From: Variovorax sp. S12S4
GTDB lineage: Bacteria; Pseudomonadota; Gammaproteobacteria; Burkholderiales; Burkholderiaceae_C
Assembly (NCBI RefSeq): GCF_023195515.1
Contig: NZ_JALPKR020000002.1
Span: 1,403,001 to 1,467,000, forward strand
DNA length: 64,000 nucleotides
Reading direction: 5' to 3'
Positions within the stretch are counted from its first letter, which is position 1, and each line of letters starts with the position of its first letter. Of the stretch, positions 37,683-49,645 are shown piece after piece. The position numbers and the translations under genes are program-made. The notes under the pieces were generated by a model that saw only the letters and a list, made by a program, of their open reading frames with translations, searched no databases and was not told where the DNA came from.

Positions 37683-38537
37683 CCATCGCAGTCACTTTCC
37701 TGCCCCGCACCGCGCCGGCCCCGCTTCCTCCCGTGGCCTTCATCGGCGGCGGCAACATGGCCAGCGCCATCATCGGCGGCCTCATCAAGCAGGGCACGCC
37801 CGCCGACGCTTTCGAGGTGGTCGAACCCTTCGAAGAAGCCCGCCAGAAGCTGGCGCAGTCCTTCGGCATCACCGCGCAGGCCGAGGCGAGCGAGGCCCCT
37901 CTCGCGCTGCGCCGTGGTGGTGTGGGCGGTCAAGCCGCAGACCTTTGCGGAAGCCGCCCGCCCGGTGCGCGCCTTTGCTGAAGACGCACTGCACCTGAGC
38001 GTCGCGGCGGGCATTCCGTCGGGCAGCATCGCGCGCTGGCTCGGCAGCGAGCGCTTGGTGCGCGCCATGCCCAATACGCCGGCGCTGGTCGGCCAGGGCA
38101 TGACCGGTCTCTACGCGCGGCCCGGCGTGGACGCTGCCGACCGCGCACTGGTCGCGCAATTGCTGGCGCCCACCGGCGAGCTGCTCTGGGTCGACGACGA
38201 GGCCGCGCTGGACGCGGTCACGGCCATGTCCGGCTCGGGCCCGGCCTATGTGTTCTATTTCATCGAGGCGATGGCCGAGGCCGGCGTCGAAATGGGCCTT
38301 TCGTCCGACCAGGCCCTGCGGCTGGCGGTCGGCACCTTCACCGGCGCCTCGGCGCTCGCGCACAGCGCAACCGAGCCGCCCTCGGTGCTGCGCGAGCGCG
38401 TGACGTCGAAGGGTGGAACCACCTATGCGGCCCTCACATCGCTCGAGGGCGCCGACGTCAAGGCGAAGTTCAAGACCGCCATTCGCGCGGCCCAGCAGCG
38501 CGCCGCTGAACTGGGCGAGGAATTCGGCCGCGCCTGA
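37679..38537 (+). pseudogene. proC: Pyrroline-5-carboxylate reductase, interrupted by a one-base frameshift
   Basis: Last step of proline synthesis. ATG 37679 overlaps the preceding stop and opens VAFIGGGNMASAIIGGLI (NAD(P)-binding). The frame derails after TAQAEASEA; the rest (VVVWAVKPQTFAEAA, AMPNTPALVGQGMTGL, AMSGSGPAYVFYFIEAMAEA) is in another frame that begins at 37914 and runs to 38537. Removing one C from CCCC at 37896-37899 gives EALSRCAVVVWAVKPQ and 285 residues, the normal length. Since both halves are otherwise perfectly conserved, a sequencing error is more likely than a true pseudogene. Confidence 0.85.
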
Positions 38538-38543
38538 ACCTCG

Positions 38544-39011
38544 TCAGGCCGGCAATGCGCGCGGCCCGAGGAAGACCAGCCACTCGGCCGCGAGCGTGAC
38601 GGTGCCGTCCTCGAGTTCGAGCAGCACCTCCTCCTTCAGCAGGAAGCTGTCGCCAGGCTTGGGCGTCACTTCGAGAATGCGCACCCGCGCCCGGAAGCGC
38701 GCACCCACCGGCATCGGCCTGACAAAGCGCAACCGGTCGAATCCATAGTTCAACGCGTGGTTCGCATCGAAGGGCAGCAACGTCCGCATGGCCTCGCCGG
38801 TCAGCCGGATCAGGTGCGACACCTGGAAGAAGCCCGGGACGATCGTTCCGCCGTAGTTCGCCTCGCGTGCGGCGCGCTCCGGGTCGAGGTGGATCCATTC
38901 GCCCTCTCCGTCGCCCGACAGTGCCGCATACCGGTCGACCATCTCCTGCGTGATGAGGTGCCATCCGGACAGGCCTTCCTGGCCGATCTTCTGCGTCAGG
39001 TGATCGAGCAT
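38544..39011 (-). CDS. MaoC-family hotdog-fold dehydratase-like protein
   Basis: A 155-residue MaoC-like protein (nodulation-protein-N type): RYAALSGDGEGEWIHLDPER contains the conserved Asp/His hydration pair, then PGFFQVSHLIRLTGEAM. Such proteins hydrate 2-enoyl-CoA or act on related thioesters. It precedes ubiA's stop by 16 bp on the same strand order (ubiA then this gene), so it may be the last gene of that transcript. Substrate unknown. Confidence 0.82.
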   Translation of the reverse strand: MLDHLTQKIGQEGLSGWHLITQEMVDRYAALSGDGEGEWIHLDPERAAREANYGGTIVPGFFQVSHLIRLTGEAMRTLLPFDANHALNYGFDRLRFVRPMPVGARFRARVRILEVTPKPGDSFLLKEEVLLELEDGTVTLAAEWLVFLGPRALPA

Positions 39012-39027
39012 GGTGCGTCCTGTCTGT

Positions 39028-39888
39028 CTAGCGAATGGCGTAGCCGGCCGCGATGCCGGCGAACACGGTGAAACCCAGCCAGTGGTTCAGCCGGAAGGCC
39101 TTGAAGCAGCCGTCGCGGGTGCGGTCGCGAATCAGCCGCCAGTGACAGCCCGCCTGCGCCGCGGCAATGGCAATGGCTGCAAAAACCACCCCGCCCAGCC
39201 CCCGGCTGGCACCGGCCCAGGCCCAGACCGCCAGGAACAGGCCGTAGCTCGCCATGACCGCGGCCACGTCGAAGCGTCCAAAAGTGATGGCCGAGGTCTT
39301 CATGCCGATCTTGAGGTCGTCGTCGCGGTCGACCATGGCGTATTCGGTGTCGTAGGCCAGCACCCAGAACAGGTTGCCGGCGAGCAGCCAGGCGGCGAAC
39401 ACCGGCACGGTGGACTGCACCGCCGCAAATGCCATCGGAATACCGAAGCTGAAGGCAATGCCGAGCACCGCCTGGGGAACCGAGACGAAGCGCTTGGCAA
39501 ACGGATAGACCAGCGTGATGGCCAGCGCCGCGAACGACCACAGCACCGTCACCCGATTGGTCGTGAGCACCAGCGCAAAGGCCAGCAGCGCCAGCACCGC
39601 GCCCAGCACCAGCGCCTCCCTGACCGAGACCGCCCCGCTGGTGACCGGCCGCTGCGCGGTTCGCTTCACATGGCGGTCGAAATCGCGATCGGCCACGTCG
39701 TTGACGCAGCAGCCCGCGCTGCGCATCAGGATGGTGCCCAGCACGAACACGGCCAGCAGGTGCCAGCCCGGCCATCCCTCGGCCGCAAACCAGAGGGCAC
39801 CGAGCGTGGGCCAGAGCAGCAGCAGCCAACCGGCGGGACGGTTCCAGCGAATCAGGTCGAGATAAAGCGCAAAACGGCGGGCGAGCAT
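39028..39888 (-). CDS. ubiA: 4-hydroxybenzoate octaprenyltransferase
   Basis: 286 residues, polytopic. Transfers the polyprenyl tail to 4-hydroxybenzoate in ubiquinone synthesis. Both Asp-rich prenyl-diphosphate motifs are present: [19 protein letters not shown] (63-81) and [15 protein letters not shown] (179-193). Start 39888 is chosen because [20 protein letters not shown] is the conserved opening. It lies 62 bp downstream of dps, after a terminator. Confidence 0.93.
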   Translation of the reverse strand: MLARRFALYLDLIRWNRPAGWLLLLWPTLGALWFAAEGWPGWHLLAVFVLGTILMRSAGCCVNDVADRDFDRHVKRTAQRPVTSGAVSVREALVLGAVLALLAFALVLTTNRVTVLWSFAALAITLVYPFAKRFVSVPQAVLGIAFSFGIPMAFAAVQSTVPVFAAWLLAGNLFWVLAYDTEYAMVDRDDDLKIGMKTSAITFGRFDVAAVMASYGLFLAVWAWAGASRGLGGVVFAAIAIAAAQAGCHWRLIRDRTRDGCFKAFRLNHWLGFTVFAGIAAGYAIR

Positions 39889-39898
39889 GCGGCAGGCA

Positions 39899-39926
39899 AC
39901 AAAAGAGCGGCCATTGTGCCGCTCTC
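39899..39926 (-). terminator. Terminator after dps
   Basis: On the minus strand AGAGCGGC-ACAATG-GCCGCTCT is followed by TTTTGTTG. It lies 25 bp after the dps stop, so ubiA probably has its own promoter or depends on read-through. Confidence 0.7.
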
Positions 39927-39950
39927 GGGGGTTCGGGTTTGCGTGCCCGC

Positions 39951-40526
39951 TCAGTCTTCGAGCAGCGAACGCAGCATCCATGCGGTCTGGTCGTGCACCG
40001 TGCAGCGCGCGGTCAGCATGTCGGCCGTCGGGTCGTCGCCGGCCTCTTCCGCCACCGGGATGAACTCGCGCGCGATACGCGACACGGTTTCGTGGCCCTT
40101 CACCAGGATGCGCACCATCTCCATTGCCTTGGGCGGGGTCTGCGGCACATCGGGCACGGTGGCGATCTTGCTGAACTCCGCATAGGAGCCCGGCGCATAG
40201 TGGCCCAGCGCGCGAATGCGCTCGGCAATGATGTCGGTCGCACCCCAGAGCTCGGTGTACTGCGTCATGAACATGGCGTGCAGCGAGTTGAAGTGCGGCC
40301 CCGTCACGTTCCAGTGAAAGTTGTGCGTGGTGAGATAGAGCGTGTAGGTGTCGGCCAGCACGCGGCTCAGGCCCTCGGCAATGGCGGCACGGTCCTGGCG
40401 CTCGATGCCGATGTTGATGATCGGCGCATTGCGGCTGCCCGACTCCTGGGCCACCAGGGCATCACCCTTCTTGGGCACCTTGCCCGATGAAGAGGACGAC
40501 GACGCTTTCTTCGAATCTTTTGCCAT
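39951..40526 (-). CDS. dps: Dps family DNA-protecting ferritin-like protein
   Basis: 191 residues with a Lys/Ser-rich N-terminal tail (probable DNA contact) and the four-helix Dps core. Ferroxidase ligands are in [20 protein letters not shown] and [12 protein letters not shown]. Stores iron and shields DNA during peroxide stress. ATG 40526 has GAAAGAG upstream; a TTG seven codons earlier is less likely. Directly downstream of oxyR, with an OxyR-like half operator at 40593-40607. Confidence 0.92.
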   Translation of the reverse strand: MAKDSKKASSSSSSGKVPKKGDALVAQESGSRNAPIINIGIERQDRAAIAEGLSRVLADTYTLYLTTHNFHWNVTGPHFNSLHAMFMTQYTELWGATDIIAERIRALGHYAPGSYAEFSKIATVPDVPQTPPKAMEMVRILVKGHETVSRIAREFIPVAEEAGDDPTADMLTARCTVHDQTAWMLRSLLED

Positions 40527-40592
40527 GGCGTGAAACTCTTTCTTCAAGTTTTAGGGACACCGTTATTCTGAAAGCCGGCCCGCGGCTTCGCA

Positions 40593-40607
40593 ACAGCGTC
40601 ACTCTAT
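40593..40607 (-). promoter_or_regulatory. OxyR-like half operator upstream of dps
   Basis: On the minus strand ATAG-N7-CTGT matches the OxyR repeat ATAG-N7-CTAT with one mismatch, about 70 bp upstream of dps. The second half of the classical tandem site is not convincing. Confidence 0.3.
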
Positions 40608-40678
40608 CCCAGCGATGAATGAATTCGAATGGCCTCCACGTAGGCCAAGTTCGCGAGTTTGCCTCTCTTGCGGCAGCC

Positions 40679-41644
40679 TTATGACAGGCGCTTGACGCCC
40701 GGCAGCTCGCACGCATAAATGGCATTGCGCAACGCGGCAATCGCCTCGTAGCGCGTGAAGGTGCGGCGCCAGGCCAGCACCACGCGCCGCGTGGGCGGGT
40801 CGCGGTCCTGCGCGTCGCGCACCGGCAGGTAGCGCACCATCTGCTCGGGCTCCCTGCGGCCCTTGACCTTGGGCTTGAGCGCCTCGGCGGGCACCGAGAG
40901 GCGCGGCACCAGCGTCACGCCCATGCCCGACGCCACCATGTGCTTGATGGTTTCGAGCGACGAGCCCTCGAAGCTTTTCCGGATGCCCTCCGCATTGCTC
41001 GAAAAGCGGGCGAACTCGGGGCACACCTCCAGCACATGATCCCGAAAGCAATGGCCGGTGCCCAGCAGCAGCATGGTTTCGTTCTGCAGCTCGTCGGAGG
41101 TCACCGATTCCCGGTCCGCGAACTTGTGCTTCACGGGCAGCGCCGCCATGAACGGCTCGTCGTAGAGCGGCGCCATGGCCAGGCCCGTATCGGGAAAAGG
41201 CTCGGCCATGATCGCGCAGTCGATCTCGCCCGCGCGCAGCATTTCGAGGAGCTTGGCGGTGAAATTCTCTTGCAGCACCAGCGGCATCTGCGGCGTGCGC
41301 GAAATCACCTGGCGCACCAGATCGGGCAGCAGGTATGGGCCGATGGTGTAGATCACGCCCAGGTTCAGGGGCCCGGCCAGCGGGTCTTTTCCGCGCTTGG
41401 CAATTTCCTTGATGCTGGCGGCCTGGTCGAGCACGCTTTGCGCCTGCTGCACGATCTGCTCGCCCAGCGGCGTGACGGTCACTTCGCCCGCGCTGCGCTC
41501 GAAGAGCTTGACCTCGAGCTCGTCCTCGAGCTTCTTGATGGCCACCGACAGCGTCGGTTGGGAGACGTAGCAGGCCTCTGCCGCCTTGCCGAAGTGCCGT
41601 TCGCGGGCTACTGCGACGATGTATTTGAGTTCTGTGAGAGTCAT
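40679..41644 (-). CDS. oxyR: Peroxide-sensing LysR regulator OxyR
   Basis: 321 residues starting at MTLTELKYIVAVARERHFGK. With this start the redox cysteines fall at C199 and C208 (GTGHCFRDHVLEVC), the same numbers as in E. coli OxyR, which fixes the start at ATG 41644. HTH at about 18-37. Activated by H2O2 through C199-C208 disulfide formation. It is flanked by dps downstream and recG upstream on the same strand, an oxyR-recG neighbourhood known in other proteobacteria. Confidence 0.95.
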   Translation of the reverse strand: MTLTELKYIVAVARERHFGKAAEACYVSQPTLSVAIKKLEDELEVKLFERSAGEVTVTPLGEQIVQQAQSVLDQAASIKEIAKRGKDPLAGPLNLGVIYTIGPYLLPDLVRQVISRTPQMPLVLQENFTAKLLEMLRAGEIDCAIMAEPFPDTGLAMAPLYDEPFMAALPVKHKFADRESVTSDELQNETMLLLGTGHCFRDHVLEVCPEFARFSSNAEGIRKSFEGSSLETIKHMVASGMGVTLVPRLSVPAEALKPKVKGRREPEQMVRYLPVRDAQDRDPPTRRVVLAWRRTFTRYEAIAALRNAIYACELPGVKRLS

Positions 41645-41714
41645 AGCTTGCGTCAATTATGCGCAAGGGTGTGTGACCGGGCGCTGTCTGGGGTCGCCTT
41701 TCGGGTAAGGAGAC

Positions 41715-43754
41715 CTATGCCTTCAGGTACTCGGCCTTGGTGCCGAGCCAGCGGTCGATATGCCGCTGCGCCAGGTCCGGGTGCTTTTCAAGCATGACGG
41801 GCGCGAGTTCGCGCGCCCAGTCGAGCAGCATCACATCGGTGGTCAGGTCGGCAAAGCGCAACAACGGCGCGCCCGACTGGCGTGCGCCCAGAAACTCGCC
41901 GGGGCCGCGAATCTCGAGGTCGCGGCGTGCGATTTCGAAGCCGTCGCTGGTTTCGGCCATGGCCTTGAGCCGGGCCCGCGCCGCCTCGCCGACGCGCCCG
42001 CTGTCGCCCGGCGCATAGAGCAGCACGCAGGCCGATGCCGCGGCGCCGCGTCCCACACGGCCGCGCAGCTGGTGCAGCTGAGAGAGGCCGAAGCGCTCGG
42101 CGTGCTCGATCACCATCAAGGAGGCGTTCGGCACGTCCACCCCCACCTCGATCACCGTGGTGCTGACCAGTACCTGGATTTCGTTGGCCGTGAAAGCCGC
42201 CATCACGGCCTGCTTCTCGGCGGTGGGCATGCGCGAATGCAGCAGCCCGACGTTGACCGCGGGGCCCAATGCGTCGGCCAGTTCGTCGCGCGTCTCGGTC
42301 GCGTTGCGCAGGTCGACGGCCTCGCTCTCCTCGATGAGCGGACACACCCAGTACACCTGCCGCCCCTGTTCGACCTGCGCCTGGATGCGATCGATCACCT
42401 CGTCGCGCCGGTGGTCGGCCACCAGCTTGGTGACGATGGGCGTTCGGCCCGGCGGCAGCTCGTCGAGCGTGGAGACATCCAAGTCCGCGTAGTAGCTCAT
42501 CGCCAGCGTGCGCGGGATGGGCGTGGCGCTCATCATCAGCAAGTGGGGTTCGAGGTGCCCGACTGCCTTGCCGCGCAGCGCGAGCCGCTGGGCCACGCCG
42601 AAGCGGTGCTGCTCGTCGATGATCGCGAGCGCCAGGTTCTTGAAGCGTACCTTTTCCGAAATGACGGCATGCGTGCCGATCACCAGGGCTGCCTCGCCGC
42701 TTTCCACCGCGGCCGACATGGCGTCGCGCTCCTTCTTCTTCTGGCTGCCCGTGAGCCACGCCACGCGCAAGCCCCGCTCGGCCAGCAGCGGATCGAGCCA
42801 GCCCACCAGCTTGCCGAAGTGCTGGGCGGCAAGGATTTCTGTCGGCGCCATCAACGCGCACTGAAACCCCGCATCGATGGCCCGCGCCGCGGCAAGCGCC
42901 GCCACCACGGTCTTGCCCGAGCCTACGTCGCCCTGCAGCAAGCGGTGCATCGGAATCTCGCGGCCCAGGTCGCGCGTGATTTCTTCGCCCACGCGTTGCT
43001 GCGCGCCGGTCAGGCCGAAGGGCAGCACCGCAAGCAATTGCGCATGCAGCGAGCTCGGCTCCGGCTCAGTCGAAGAGGGCAGCGCCGGTGCGCGCTGCGC
43101 CGCCCGCTCCAGCCGCGCCTGCAGTTGCGAGAGCTGCTGCGCCAACAACTCCTCCGCCTTGATGCGCTGCCAGGCGGGGTGGCTGTGGTCCTCGAGCGTG
43201 GCCATGGCCACGTCGGGCGTGGGGTAGTGCAGAAAGGTCAGCGAACTGCGCAGGTCCCAGGCGCCTCGCAGGCCGATCTGCACCGGAATCGTCTCGTCGA
43301 GCACCGCACGCGCCAGGCCCGAACGCACCTCGCGCCGGAGCACGGGCTGCGGGAGTCCGGCCACGGTCGAATACACGGGCGTGAGTGCCTCGGGCAGCGA
43401 AGTGCCGGCCGCCTTGACGGTCGGATGCATGATCTGCCGCCCGACGAAGCCGCCGCGCATCTCGCCCCGCACGCGCACGCGCGCACCGACCGCGAGCTGC
43501 TTCTGCTGCGAAGGATAGAAATTGAAAAAGCGCAGCTGGCAGGTGTCGCTGCCGTCGTCGATGGTGGCAATCAACTGCCGACGTGGACGAAACACCACCT
43601 CGCACTCCGTCACCACGCCTTCGACCTGCGCCATGTCGCCGTCGCGCGTGTCGGCCAGCCGCACGATGCGGGTCTCGTCCTCATAGCGCATCGGCAGGTA
43701 GAGCGCGAAGTCGATGTCGCGCACCAGGCCGAGCTTGCGCAGTGCGCGCTGCAC
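41715..43754 (-). CDS. recG: ATP-dependent DNA helicase RecG (N-terminus probably starts further upstream)
   Basis: Branch-migration helicase for stalled forks and recombination. The 679-residue frame has the wedge domain, Walker A LLQGDVGSGKTVVA, the DEQH box (IIDEQHRFGVAQR), and C-terminal motifs MVIEHAERFGLSQLHQLRGR and VGRG. The GTG at 43754 is inside the family's usual start. One extra C in the G5/C5 tract at 43794-43798 would join GTG 43822 (VPAKKEPTPP...) in frame and give 702 residues. So the true gene probably spans 41715-43822 with a one-base error. Confidence 0.92.
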   Translation of the reverse strand: MQRALRKLGLVRDIDFALYLPMRYEDETRIVRLADTRDGDMAQVEGVVTECEVVFRPRRQLIATIDDGSDTCQLRFFNFYPSQQKQLAVGARVRVRGEMRGGFVGRQIMHPTVKAAGTSLPEALTPVYSTVAGLPQPVLRREVRSGLARAVLDETIPVQIGLRGAWDLRSSLTFLHYPTPDVAMATLEDHSHPAWQRIKAEELLAQQLSQLQARLERAAQRAPALPSSTEPEPSSLHAQLLAVLPFGLTGAQQRVGEEITRDLGREIPMHRLLQGDVGSGKTVVAALAAARAIDAGFQCALMAPTEILAAQHFGKLVGWLDPLLAERGLRVAWLTGSQKKKERDAMSAAVESGEAALVIGTHAVISEKVRFKNLALAIIDEQHRFGVAQRLALRGKAVGHLEPHLLMMSATPIPRTLAMSYYADLDVSTLDELPPGRTPIVTKLVADHRRDEVIDRIQAQVEQGRQVYWVCPLIEESEAVDLRNATETRDELADALGPAVNVGLLHSRMPTAEKQAVMAAFTANEIQVLVSTTVIEVGVDVPNASLMVIEHAERFGLSQLHQLRGRVGRGAAASACVLLYAPGDSGRVGEAARARLKAMAETSDGFEIARRDLEIRGPGEFLGARQSGAPLLRFADLTTDVMLLDWARELAPVMLEKHPDLAQRHIDRWLGTKAEYLKA

Positions 43755-43833
43755 GGCGCTCAGGCCGGCGCCGGGCGGTTGCGCCGGCGCGGCGGGGGAG
43801 TCGGTTCTTTCTTTGCGGGCACGGGCAAGGCTT

Positions 43834-46002
43834 CTAGCGTGGACGGCAAAGGTCCGTCAAGGCGCTGCGGGCATCGGGAAACATGAACTGGAAGCCGGTG
43901 CGCAGCAGCTGCGCCGGCACTACGCGCTGGCCTTCGAGCAGCAGGTCGGCCTGCTCGCCGAGCAACCACTTCACGGGCGCGGCGGGCGTGGGCATCCAGC
44001 AGGGGCGATGCAACACACCGGCCGCGACACGGGTGAAGGCCTCCTGGCCCAGTGTGCCCGGCGCGGTGACGTTGAAGGCCTGCGCGGCGACGGGCCCGGA
44101 GGAAGATTCGGTCGCGGTCCACACGTGTGCGATGGCACGAATCAGGTCGTGCACATGCACCCACGAGAGCCACTGCCGCCCGCTGCCCAGGCGCCCGCCC
44201 ATGCCGAGCTGCACCGGCATCAGCAACTGCGGCAGCGAGCCCTGGTGGCCCAGCACGAATCCGAAGCGCAGGCAGGCCACGCGAACGCCGTGCGGCACGG
44301 CCGCATGCGCCGCCTGTTCCCAGCGCTGGCACAGCGTCGACATGAAGATGCCTTGCGGCGGCGCGTCTTCGGTGAGTTCGGTGGTCTCGCCCTGCGGCTG
44401 CACGCCGTAGTAGCCGATGGCGGAGCCCGAGAGCAGCAGCCACGGCTTGCGCGGGCGCGCCGCAATCCATGCGACGAGTTGCTGCGTCAGCCCTTCGCGG
44501 CTTTGCAGCAGCTGCTGCTGGCGCCGCGCGCTCCAGCGCTGGCCTAGGATGCGCGCGCCCGCAAGGTTGACGATGACATCGATGGCGTCCGCCGCAGGAA
44601 TCTGGTCGAGCGCCTCCACGCAGCGCACTGCGCCGCCGAAGCCCCAGGCGGCGGCGCGCGCGTTGCGCGTCCACACCGTTACCGCGTGGCCATCGGCCAG
44701 CAGGTGCCGCACGAGGATCTGGCCGATGAAGCCGGTGCCGCCCGTCACCAGCACCTGCCGCGGCTTCGTGCCGAAGTGCACCCGTGCCTGGGCGTCGCGC
44801 GCCTGCGCCTGCTTCTGCTGTTTGAACAGCGCGCGCGCCGCAAAGCCGTCGCGCAGGCCCGAGATGCCGACGCCCACGCCGCACAGCGCGAGGAAGGCGC
44901 TGAGCCAGCCGTGCGGCTGCCAGACCATCGCGGTCGATTGCGCGGCCCAGCCGACCGCGCTCATCGCCAGCAATACGATGAACGCGCCGGCGTTGATGGC
45001 CAGCACCGTGTGCGTCACGCGTTCGGTCGGCGGCAGCAGGCGGCTGCCGTCTTCGACCACGAAGTCCCACAGCGTGAGCACGATCTCGACGCCGAACACC
45101 GCGAGCAACACCCACGCCCACGCGCCGTGCCAGGCCCACGCCGACAGCCCGAGGAACAGCACGCAATAAATGGACGAGCGCGTGGCGTGGATCGCCAGTT
45201 CGCGCCCCGCCGTGCCGCGGCGCGGCAGGGCTTCTGTGCCTTCGTGGTGGTAGAGCGTGTCGAAAGCGCCCAGCGCGCCCTGCACCGCCATGAGCTGCAG
45301 GGCCAGCAGGTGCGTGTCGATCATGCGGCCACCGCCCGCCTGCGGCTGCGTCACTTCTTCGAATACGCCGACCTGCGTGAAGGTGGTGCCCATGAGGCAG
45401 TGGCGAATCTCGATGCGGATGTTGAAGCGCTCGGGCGTCTCGTTGTGGTGCCACAGAAAAGTCTTGCCCGGCGTGAAAAGGCCCGGCAGCGGAATGCGCC
45501 AGCCGAACAGTTCCCAGAAATAGCCGTCGCTCTGGAAATGCAGGCTGCCGTTGGCTTCCACGCTCAGCACCAGCTTCATGCCCAGCCCCATGCCCACGTA
45601 CTCCAGCACCTCGCCGCGTTCACTCTCGCGCATGAAGCTGGTGAACTGGATGGGTTGGCGCCCATGCAGGCGGTAGATGCGCTGCTTGTAGATGGCCGGG
45701 TCGCCGGGCCGGGCGTAGACCTGGATTTCGACCGGGAAGTGGCTGTCGCTGTAGGGGATCAGCGCGCCCTGGATCATCGGCTGCGTGAGGTGCCCCAGCA
45801 GCTTGCCGAAGCGCGAGCAGCGCAGTTCGCTGAGCGCGCCCAGGTAGTGCAGCGCCTTGCCCGGCAAGGGGTTCTTGTCGAAGCGCCGGCGGATGTCGGG
45901 GTGCAGGCCCATCCAGGCACCGCCCAGGATCTTCTTGAAGAGCTCGCCTTCGGAAGGAGGAGCAGGGGACGGCGTGACACGCGCGACAGAGGAATCGACC
46001 AT
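43834..46002 (-). CDS. DUF4166 - membrane segment - TIGR01777 epimerase-like fusion protein
   Basis: A 722-residue three-part protein. Residues about 20-205 are DUF4166-like (IPYSDSHFPVEIQVYAR, GMGLGMKLVLSVEANGSLHF). Residues about 215-385 contain four or more hydrophobic helices (DoxX-like family). Residues about 400-720 are an SDR epimerase-like domain with VTGGTGFIGQILVRHLL, SGSAIGYYG and a C-terminal DUF1731-type end. A TIGR01777 protein is normally about 300 residues, so this is a long fusion, likely an inner-membrane protein with a cytosolic NAD(P)-binding part. Function unknown; a role in cell envelope or sugar/lipid modification is a guess. Confidence 0.85.
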   Translation of the reverse strand: MVDSSVARVTPSPAPPSEGELFKKILGGAWMGLHPDIRRRFDKNPLPGKALHYLGALSELRCSRFGKLLGHLTQPMIQGALIPYSDSHFPVEIQVYARPGDPAIYKQRIYRLHGRQPIQFTSFMRESERGEVLEYVGMGLGMKLVLSVEANGSLHFQSDGYFWELFGWRIPLPGLFTPGKTFLWHHNETPERFNIRIEIRHCLMGTTFTQVGVFEEVTQPQAGGGRMIDTHLLALQLMAVQGALGAFDTLYHHEGTEALPRRGTAGRELAIHATRSSIYCVLFLGLSAWAWHGAWAWVLLAVFGVEIVLTLWDFVVEDGSRLLPPTERVTHTVLAINAGAFIVLLAMSAVGWAAQSTAMVWQPHGWLSAFLALCGVGVGISGLRDGFAARALFKQQKQAQARDAQARVHFGTKPRQVLVTGGTGFIGQILVRHLLADGHAVTVWTRNARAAAWGFGGAVRCVEALDQIPAADAIDVIVNLAGARILGQRWSARRQQQLLQSREGLTQQLVAWIAARPRKPWLLLSGSAIGYYGVQPQGETTELTEDAPPQGIFMSTLCQRWEQAAHAAVPHGVRVACLRFGFVLGHQGSLPQLLMPVQLGMGGRLGSGRQWLSWVHVHDLIRAIAHVWTATESSSGPVAAQAFNVTAPGTLGQEAFTRVAAGVLHRPCWMPTPAAPVKWLLGEQADLLLEGQRVVPAQLLRTGFQFMFPDARSALTDLCRPR

Positions 46003-46138
46003 GCGTCGATTCTGCCTCGGCAACCCCGGGCCAACCCCTGAGCAGTGCTGTGATTCCGGGCCATGGGACAATCGCCGCTCTCCGCCTTTTTCTCTTCCCA
46101 CGCCTCCTTGGCACGGGCCCGTCCGGCCCTCAAGTACC

Positions 46139-47177
46139 ATGCGCGCCTTTACGCTTTCCGATTTCGATTTCGACCTGCCCCCGAACTGGTGGCGCAGCAC
46201 CCGGCCACCGAACGCACTTCGTCCCGCCTGCTCGACGGCACCGACAGCGAGCCGGTCGACCGCATCTTCAAGAGCCTGCCTTCGCTGCTGCGCGCGGGCG
46301 ACCTGCTGGTCTTCAACGACACGCGCGTGGTCAAGGCACGCCTCTTCGGCGAGAAGCCGACCGGGGGCAAGCTCGAACTGCTGGTCGAACGCGTGCTGCA
46401 GGGCAACGAGGTCGTCGCACACATGAAGGTCAGCAAGAAGCCGCCTGTGGGCACCACGCTGCAGATGGTGGGCGGCTTTCGCGCGACGCTGCTGGGCCGC
46501 TGGCCCGAAGAAGACGGCGCGCTGTTCCGTTTCAGCTTCGAGAGCGATACCGGCGAAGACCCCTACGCGCTGATGGCCCGCTGCGGCCACGTGCCGCTGC
46601 CGCCCTACATCACCCACACCGATTCGGCCGATGACGAGAGCCGCTACCAGACCGTGTTCGCGCGCGTGCCCGGCGCCGTGGCCGCACCAACGGCAGCGCT
46701 GCATTTCGACGAAGCGCTGCTCGACGAACTCGAAGCCCGCGGCGTGCAGCGCGCCAACGTCACGCTCCACGTGGGCGCCGGCACTTTCCAGCCGGTCAAG
46801 ACCGAGAACATCGCCGAGCACACGATGCACGCCGAGCGCTACGAGGTGCCCGAAGCCACGCAGCGCGCAATTGCCGAGTGCAAGGCACGCGGCGGCCGCG
46901 TGGTCGCGGTCGGCACCACCACCGTGCGCACGCTCGAATCGTGGGCCAAGAGCGGCGAAACGAGCGGCGACACGCGCATCTTCATCACGCCGGGCTTCGC
47001 CTTCGAGCACGTCGACCTGCTGATCACCAACTTCCATCTGCCGAAGAGCACGCTGATGATGCTGGTCTCGGCCTTTGCGGGCTACGAGCGTGTGATGGCG
47101 CTGTATGCCCACGCCATTGCCCATCGATACCGCTTCTTCAGCTACGGCGACTCCATGCTGCTGGCGCGCTCTGCCCC

Positions 47178-47181
<4 letters not shown>
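46139..47181 (+). CDS. queA: tRNA preQ1(34) S-adenosylmethionine ribosyltransferase-isomerase QueA, frameshifted near its start
   Basis: Makes epoxyqueuosine on tRNA. ATG 46139 gives the family start MRAFTLSDFDFDLPP but then leaves frame; the rest (ELVAQHPATERTSSRLLDG ... FSYGDSMLLAR) is in another frame. Adding one C to the C5 run at 46178-46182 yields DLPPELVAQHP and 347 residues, the normal length. The intact downstream frame extends upstream to 46063 without a family-like N-terminus. The stop overlaps the next gene by 4 bp, and tgt follows that, forming a queuosine operon. Confidence 0.88.
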
Positions 47182-49612
<2,431 letters not shown>

Positions 49613-49645
49613 CCGCCGCACCGGGCCCGGTCGAACCGGCTCGCT

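Noticed and set aside
37679..38537. Programmed ribosomal frameshift in proC
   Set aside because: No slippery heptamer with downstream pseudoknot is seen, the family has no such mechanism, and five other genes show similar homopolymer breaks.
43834..47124. A 1096-residue form of the epimerase fusion extending over queA
   Set aside because: The extra N-terminal part is antisense to queA and has no family similarity. ATG 46002 starts the conserved DUF4166 region.
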